Of a stretch of DNA of 49,480 bases, positions 45,347 through 49,480 are shown in pieces; the first letter of the stretch is position 1; each line of letters opens with the position of its first letter. The notes under the pieces were generated by a model. The model was not told where the DNA came from, ran no database searches, and saw only the letters and a list, made by a program, of their open reading frames with translations. The position numbers and the translations under genes are program-made. This stretch comes from an uncultured Chloroflexota bacterium (GTDB lineage Bacteria; Chloroflexota; UBA11872; UBA12225): NCBI GenBank assembly GCA_902805635.1, contig CADCTC010000144.1:1-49480 (forward strand). Direction: 5' to 3'.

Positions 45347-46309
45347 ATGGTGGCCACCATCCAGTCCCAACAGTTCGAGCAGCCTCCGGCGGTTCCTTTC
45401 TCTGAGGGGAACCTCGGCCTGGATCCCCAGGTGCGTGAGAAGTACGAGCGACTGCGGGCCGTCTGCCGTGGGCTGGGCAGTACGCTGGTAGCGTTTTCGG
45501 CTGGCGTGGACAGCACGCTGCTGCTCAAGGCGTGTGTGGACGAGCTTGGGCCGGAGCACGCCGTCGCCGTCACCGCGGTGTCCGAGAGCTACCCGTCGCA
45601 CGAGCTAGCGCAGGCGAAGCGCCTGGCACGCGACATCGGCGCGCGGCTGATCCTGGTGGACACCCACGAGCTGGAGGACGAGAATTACGCCAGCAACCCC
45701 AACAACCGCTGCTATTACTGCAAGCAGGAGCTCTTCACCACCGTCTTCCCCGTAGCCGAGCGCGAGGGGCTGGCGACGGTGGTGTACGGCGCCAACCTGG
45801 ACGACACCGGCGACTACCGGCCGGGGATGCAGGCGGCCAAGCAGTTGGGGGCGCGCGCGCCGCTGCTGGAAGCGGAGATGGGCAAGCCGGAGATCCGCGC
45901 CGTCTCACGCTGGCTGGGACTGGAGACGTGGGACAAGCCGGCCTTCGCCTGCCTCTCCTCGCGCATCCCATACGGCGAGCGTGTGACCGAAGAGAAGCTG
46001 CAGCAGATCGACGCCGCCGAGGTGGCGCTGGTGGCGGAGGGCTTCCGCCAGGTGCGCGTGCGCCATCACGGCGACATGGCGCGCATCGAGGTGCCAGCCG
46101 CCGATTTGGCGCGCTTTTTCCAGGAGGGGCGCAACGAGCGCGTGACGCGCAGCCTGAAGGAGATCGGCTTCCGGTACGTCACGCTGGACCTGCAGGGCTA
46201 CCGCAGCGGCAGTCTCAACGAGGGCCTGAGCGGCCTGGCCGGTGTGGCAGCGGCGGTCTCCGCCCCCAAGAAGACGCTCGGCCGCACGCTGCCGGTAGTG
46301 CAGGCGTAG
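45347..46309 (+). CDS. larE: LarE-like ATP-dependent sulfur transferase (PP-loop)
   Basis: The 320-residue protein has the PP-loop VAFSAGVDSTLLLKA at 48-62, SESYPSHELAQAKRLA, NRCYYCKQELF (C122, C125), YGANLDDTGDYRPG and KPAFACLSSRIPYG (C202). These match LarE, which adenylates a pyridinium carboxylate and transfers sulfur to build the nickel-pincer cofactor. The three cysteines fit the subgroup thought to hold a 4Fe-4S cluster, rather than the single-Cys sacrificial form. No larB, larC or lactate racemase is present. Its place in a sulfur-carrier locus suggests it may feed sulfur to the carriers instead (inference). The last 40 residues are poorly conserved. Confidence 0.9.
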   Translation: MVATIQSQQFEQPPAVPFSEGNLGLDPQVREKYERLRAVCRGLGSTLVAFSAGVDSTLLLKACVDELGPEHAVAVTAVSESYPSHELAQAKRLARDIGARLILVDTHELEDENYASNPNNRCYYCKQELFTTVFPVAEREGLATVVYGANLDDTGDYRPGMQAAKQLGARAPLLEAEMGKPEIRAVSRWLGLETWDKPAFACLSSRIPYGERVTEEKLQQIDAAEVALVAEGFRQVRVRHHGDMARIEVPAADLARFFQEGRNERVTRSLKEIGFRYVTLDLQGYRSGSLNEGLSGLAGVAAAVSAPKKTLGRTLPVVQA

Positions 46310-46340
46310 GGGTTTTCACCTCACGCCCACACGTACCCGA

Positions 46341-46391
46341 GGCGAACCTCTCCTCTCCGCGCCGGAGAGGGATCGGGGGCGGGGTCTTCTA
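46341..46391 (-). repeat. Dispersed palindromic repeat, copy 5 (right flank of the carrier/E1 block)
   Basis: Inverse copy of 43486-43536 with four mismatches in 51 bases. Read on the minus strand it begins with the TAG stop of the free CysO-like gene, then AAGACC, and ends GGTTCGCC. Confidence 0.85.
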
Positions 46392-46664
46392 CCCGCCCGC
46401 TACCGCGGGCACGATGCTGACCTCGTCGCTCTCTTTGACCTGTGTCTCCAGGCCATTGAGGAAGCGGATGTCCTCGCCGCCAACGTAGATGTTGACGAAG
46501 CGGCGCAGTTCGCCTTTTTCGTCATATAGACGCTCGTGGAAGCCGGGGTGCTCGCGCTCGAGGGAGTCGAGCGCGTCCTTGACGGTCGAGCCATCTACCG
46601 ACAGCTCGGATGCGCCGCCGGTGAGGCGTCGCAGGGGTGTTGGGATGCGCAGTTTGATGGCCAT
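46389..46664 (-). CDS. cysO: Free CysO-like ubiquitin-fold sulfur carrier (MoaD/ThiS family)
   Basis: The 91-residue protein begins [17 protein letters not shown] and ends [11 protein letters not shown], with the Gly-Gly exposed at the C-terminus for adenylation and thiocarboxylation. [13 protein letters not shown] matches CysO of mycobacteria (FVNIYVNDEDVRF) more closely than ThiS or MoaD. It is the second gene of an operon 17 bases after the ThrC-like gene, so it is under the same SAM riboswitch. It resembles the carrier half of the fused protein at 43650 and is probably charged by that E1 domain (inference). Confidence 0.92.
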   Translation of the reverse strand: MAIKLRIPTPLRRLTGGASELSVDGSTVKDALDSLEREHPGFHERLYDEKGELRRFVNIYVGGEDIRFLNGLETQVKESDEVSIVPAVAGG

Positions 46665-46681
46665 GTTTTTACCTGTATTGC

Positions 46682-48022
46682 TTATAGAGTGGGTGAGGCG
46701 CCCAGCCGCTGGACCTGCTCGCCGCGCAGGAACGAGTCGAACGCGTCCAGGGTCGGTTCCACCAGCGGGGGCTGGGTCAGGTGCGGGATGACTGCCTCCA
46801 GCGTCTTGAGGCCGTTGCCGGTGATGTAGGCGACGACGCGCTCTCCACGCTTGACGATCCCCTGCTCGGCCAGCTTCTTGAGCACAGCGACTGTGACGCC
46901 GCCGGCGGTCTCGGCAAAGACGCCCTCAGTCGCGGCAAGCAGGCGCATGCCCTCGCCGATCTCTTCGTTGTTCGCCTCGGCCACCGCGCCGCCACGCTCG
47001 CGCACGATGCGCAGTACGTAGTAGCCGTCCGCCGGGTTGCCGATGGCGAGCGACTTCGCGACGGTGTCCGGCCGGTGTACCGGCTTGACGGCGTCCCAGC
47101 CCTCGCTGAAGGCGTGCGCCACCGGGTTGCAGCCGGATGCCTGCGCGCCGGAGACGCGCACCGTCTTCTGCGGGATGAGTCCCACCTTCTGCAGCTCGCC
47201 GAAGCCCTTGGTGATCTTGGTCAGCAGCGAGCCGGACGCGATCGGCACCACCACGTGGTCGGGGGCTTCCCAGCCCAGCTGCTCGGCGGTCTCGAAGGCC
47301 AGCGTCTTCGAGCCTTCGGAGTAGTACGGCCGGACGTTGATGTTGCAGAACGCCCAGTTCTTCTCGTCGGCGATCTCCGAGCACAGCCGGTTCACGTCGT
47401 CGTAAGTGCCCTTGATGGCGATGACGTGGGCGCCGTAGACGAGCGCGTTGAGGATCTTGGACGGCTCGGTGTCCCAGGGGAGGAAGACGTACGTCTTGAG
47501 CCCCACCCGCACGCCGGCCGCCGCCACGGCGCTAGCCAGGTTGCCGGTGGACGCGCAGGCGAAGGTGTCGAACCCGAACTCGCGCGCCTTGGCCGAGGCG
47601 ACGGCGACCACCCGGTCCTTGAAGGAGTAGGTGGGGTTGACGGCGTCGTTCTTGATCCACAGGTCGTTCAGACCCAGCGCCTTGCCCAGGTTGGGGGCCG
47701 GCTGTAGGGGCGTGTAGCCCACGCGCCAGCCGGTGTCGGCCAGCCGCTCGACGGGCAGCAGGTCGCCGTAGCGCCAGATGTTGCGCGGACCGCGCTCGAT
47801 GGACTCGCGCGTCGTGCTCTGGCGGATCACGTCGAAGTTGTACTCCACTTCGAGTGGGCCGAAGCAGAAGTCGCAGACGTGGATCGGCTCGATCGGGAAC
47901 GCGCGACCGCATTCCCGGCACTTGAGCCCGACCAAACGTTCGGGCGCGGTATGGACGGCGCGCGCGTCACCGTCGTAGGCTGCCGCGACGGGTCGCGGCT
48001 CGGCGATTGTTGTCGTGATCAT
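46682..48022 (-). CDS. thrC: Threonine synthase-like PLP enzyme with N-terminal zinc ribbon
   Basis: The 446-residue protein has a zinc ribbon ([11 protein letters not shown] and [15 protein letters not shown]35, C38, C50, C53). The fold-type II PLP domain follows: [22 protein letters not shown] with PLP lysine K135, [57 protein letters not shown], and [15 protein letters not shown]. By similarity it makes threonine from O-phosphohomoserine. However, a SAM-I riboswitch controls it and a CysO-like carrier follows in the operon. A homocysteine-forming reaction on O-phosphohomoserine is therefore a serious alternative. The start is ATG at 48022; extension upstream would cross the terminator. Confidence 0.9.
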   Translation of the reverse strand: MITTTIAEPRPVAAAYDGDARAVHTAPERLVGLKCRECGRAFPIEPIHVCDFCFGPLEVEYNFDVIRQSTTRESIERGPRNIWRYGDLLPVERLADTGWRVGYTPLQPAPNLGKALGLNDLWIKNDAVNPTYSFKDRVVAVASAKAREFGFDTFACASTGNLASAVAAAGVRVGLKTYVFLPWDTEPSKILNALVYGAHVIAIKGTYDDVNRLCSEIADEKNWAFCNINVRPYYSEGSKTLAFETAEQLGWEAPDHVVVPIASGSLLTKITKGFGELQKVGLIPQKTVRVSGAQASGCNPVAHAFSEGWDAVKPVHRPDTVAKSLAIGNPADGYYVLRIVRERGGAVAEANNEEIGEGMRLLAATEGVFAETAGGVTVAVLKKLAEQGIVKRGERVVAYITGNGLKTLEAVIPHLTQPPLVEPTLDAFDSFLRGEQVQRLGASPTL

Positions 48023-48116
48023 CCCCAGGCAAGTCCTCCCCGGATGGTGTTTGGGCAGCGAAGCAAGGCGGGTGAGTGGTGTGAACTGTGTGAGCAAAGC
48101 AGAGTGAGCAACAAAC

Positions 48117-48145
48117 AAAAAACCCCTTGTCATCAGACAAGGGGT
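48117..48145 (-). terminator. Rho-independent terminator of the SAM riboswitch
   Basis: ACCCCTTGTC (48145-48136), loop TGAT, GACAAGGGGT (48131-48122) and a T-run from 48122. The 5' arm can instead pair with 48179-48171, which includes the 3' strand of riboswitch helix P1. Confidence 0.93.
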
Positions 48146-48172
48146 ACGTGCGTGGTTGGTCGGCGTTTGTCC

Positions 48173-48310
48173 CCTTATCTTGCACGACGCGCACGGCAGA
48201 GCCGCGCGCGTTTGCCGGAATTGGCACCTGGCGCCACCCACCGCGCTGGCGGTTGGCACTGGTTGTCGGGCTTCATCGGGCCGTTTCCCTCCACCTCTCT
48301 TGATAAGACC
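48173..48310 (-). promoter_or_regulatory. SAM-I (S-box) riboswitch upstream of the thrC-like/cysO operon
   Basis: The RNA has the conserved S-box blocks in order: CTTATCAAGAGAGGTGGAGGGA (from 48307), the kink-turn GATGAA (48277-48272), CCCGACAACC (48270-48261), and GGTGCCAATTCC (48228-48217). Closing GATAAG (48179-48174) pairs with CTTATC (48307-48302) to form P1. P4 is the GC-rich hairpin before it. GATAAGGGG (48179-48171) can also pair over 9 bp with CCCCTTGTC (48144-48136), which is the antiterminator. SAM binding would hold P1, release the terminator arm and stop transcription, so this is an OFF switch for the operon. Confidence 0.96.
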
Positions 48311-48537
48311 GGTCGATATTCAGTTGTCAGGATGCCCACCGCGCGAGCGGATGGAGCAACGCGCAAAGTCTAGCAGTGAGGTCCAAGCCCTGGCAACCAG
48401 GGCCGCCAAGGCGATTGTGAAAGCGACGCTAGTGGACGTCTGGAGGCGACATGCGGCACGCGACGTGCCGGCCGGTACCATGATGGCAACACGCGCGCAC
48501 CAGGGCGCGCCGCATCTGGGAGGCAGATCCTAACCGC
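48311..48537. other. Intergenic region between the riboswitch and the right-edge gene
   Basis: The 227 bases hold no convincing gene. They contain a small hairpin, CCCTGG (48388-48393) with CCAGGG (48397-48402), and GC palindromes, and presumably the divergent promoters. No strong -35/-10 pair was recognised. Confidence 0.5.
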
Positions 48538-49480
48538 ATGCAGCAGCAAGTGCAGACCCACCTCTCGCCGGATCAGGTATTGGGCGAGGCATCGTCCTTC
48601 TTCTCGAAGCGGCGCGCAAAGATCAGTGACCGTGGGAGTGACGGGTTCCGTTTCGGCCTGCAGGGCAGCGACGAGACCGGGCGCGTGAGCATCACGAGCA
48701 GTGGCGGCGCGGGCAGCACCGTCACGGTGGAAGCGGATGGCCTGGGGGTGCTGGCGATCGCAGAAGGCTACGTGCGGGAGCTGCGCAAGCAGGCGCAGGT
48801 TGCCAGCCGGCAGACGCGGCCCGGTGGCGGCGTGGCATTGGGTGACTTGCGCCAGCGCCTGGGCATGCCCGAACCGGTACGCCCGCAGCCGCAGCGACGC
48901 CCACCCACGCCGACCAACCAGGGCGGCCAAGCGATGACACCTGGCACGCAGCGCCCCGAAGGCACGACTGGCGCTGCCGACACCAAGGCTACTGTCTCTA
49001 CCGCTACAGCCGCATTGACGCCGGCCGTCCCACAAGACACGGCAAGCCCCGCGGCTGCTGCGACCCAGGCAGCGGCTGCCAGGTCCGGTTTCGCGGACAC
49101 CGGCAGCACGGCGCCCGCCGGAACGAGACCGGATGGTCCCGCGCCGGTCGAGGCAGCCGAGGTGTTGCCGGAGACGGGGCCGCAGGGCGCGCCGGCCGGG
49201 GAGTCGGCGGTCGAAGCAGCTCACCCATCGTTCGTGGGGCCAGGCGACAGCAACACAACTGCCGCGCCCGACTCACCTCCGGTGGACGAGGGGACGAGCA
49301 ACATCCAGCCGAGCGCTGAGGCGATGGGTGGCGTCCCTGCTGCGGGCGAGGTGGTGGTGCACAACGAGCCGTCGCGCCCGAACCCGGGCACGCCCGCCGG
49401 TCCCGCGGGCTCCGCTACTCCGGCCGAAGTCGGGCTAGAGGCGGGTGAAGCGCCCGGTCAGACTGCCCGCCAAGGCGGCG
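48538..49480 (+). CDS. Hypothetical protein with disordered tail (5' part; runs off the right edge)
   Basis: From the ATG at 48538 the frame is open to the window edge, giving at least 314 residues. Residues 1-90 look folded (MQQQVQTHLSPDQVLGEASS, then FRFGLQGSDETGRVSI, STVTVEADGLGVLAIAEGYV and RELRKQAQ). This is a short alpha/beta pattern that might be an SRPBCC-like or similar small domain, though I do not recognise it. From about residue 105 the sequence becomes a long Pro/Ala/Gly/Thr-rich acidic tail without hydrophobic clusters. GGGAGG lies about 14 nt before the ATG. The C-terminus is outside the window. Confidence 0.7.
   Translation, partial: MQQQVQTHLSPDQVLGEASSFFSKRRAKISDRGSDGFRFGLQGSDETGRVSITSSGGAGSTVTVEADGLGVLAIAEGYVRELRKQAQVASRQTRPGGGVALGDLRQRLGMPEPVRPQPQRRPPTPTNQGGQAMTPGTQRPEGTTGAADTKATVSTATAALTPAVPQDTASPAAAATQAAAARSGFADTGSTAPAGTRPDGPAPVEAAEVLPETGPQGAPAGESAVEAAHPSFVGPGDSNTTAAPDSPPVDEGTSNIQPSAEAMGGVPAAGEVVVHNEPSRPNPGTPAGPAGSATPAEVGLEAGEAPGQTARQGG

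Noticed and set aside
48112..48310. T-box leader for the threonine-synthase-like gene
   Set aside because: A GGGTGG stretch first suggested a T-box, but the AAxGGGTGGxACCGCG consensus and the specifier structure are absent, and every conserved S-box block is present in order.

Overview
The window is high-GC DNA packed with short-spaced or overlapping genes. Its gene content resembles Chloroflexota (Thermomicrobia or Sphaerobacter-like), judged from protein families and style rather than any rRNA. No rRNA, tRNA, CRISPR array or transposase was recognised. Starts are often GTG or TTG, and several first genes have a -10-like hexamer only 6-10 nt before the start codon, which suggests leaderless mRNAs.

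Layout. 1-4.8 kb: the end of a CcdA-like membrane protein, a DUF1537 four-carbon sugar-acid kinase with a FAH-family hydrolase, a glycerophosphodiester phosphodiesterase, a metallophosphoesterase and a membrane protein. 4.9-9.3 kb: a helicase/exonuclease pair matching MrfA-MrfB (YprA-YprB) plus a TPR-like gene. 9.3-13.9 kb (minus strand): a riboflavin operon ribD-ribE-ribBA-ribH ending in an aminoglycoside-phosphotransferase-fold kinase. 13.9-21.8 kb: a membrane-anchored HtrA-type protease, coaE, two PHP-domain phosphoesterases, RNase Y and Lon. 21.8-29.8 kb (plus strand): an envelope polysaccharide cluster with a GH39-like lipoprotein, a GH39-like/O-antigen-ligase fusion, a second O-antigen ligase, a flippase-like protein and a GT4 glycosyltransferase. 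29.8-42.1 kb: a ROK kinase, two oligopeptide ABC ATPases, a uronate-dehydrogenase-like enzyme, PRC-barrel/DUF2382 and L,D-transpeptidase envelope genes, a degenerate peptidase-MA-like protein, metF and a gluconokinase-like FGGY kinase.

42.1-48.3 kb is the most interesting part: a sulfur-assimilation locus. An Rrf2 regulator overlaps cysK. Next come a CysO-like ubiquitin-fold sulfur carrier fused to an E1-like (MoeB/ThiF) activating enzyme, a JAMM protease and a LarE-like sulfur transferase. Convergent to these is a two-gene operon of a threonine-synthase-like PLP enzyme and a free CysO-like carrier ending in Gly-Gly. That operon is preceded by a clear SAM-I (S-box) riboswitch with a complete terminator/antiterminator switch. 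SAM shut-off makes little sense for threonine synthesis but good sense for homocysteine synthesis. I therefore propose that the ThrC-like enzyme may use O-phosphohomoserine and a protein thiocarboxylate to make homocysteine. This is inference. It would parallel the known CysO/CysM/Mec+ cysteine route and the HcyS/HcyD/HcyF/MetY route, but with a different PLP enzyme.

An approximately 50-bp palindromic repeat occurs five times between genes. Two nearly identical copies in opposite orientation bracket the carrier-E1/JAMM/LarE block, and three copies begin at the stop codon of the gene before them. The window ends inside a plus-strand gene for a protein with a short folded N-terminus and a long disordered Pro/Ala/Gly/Thr-rich tail.
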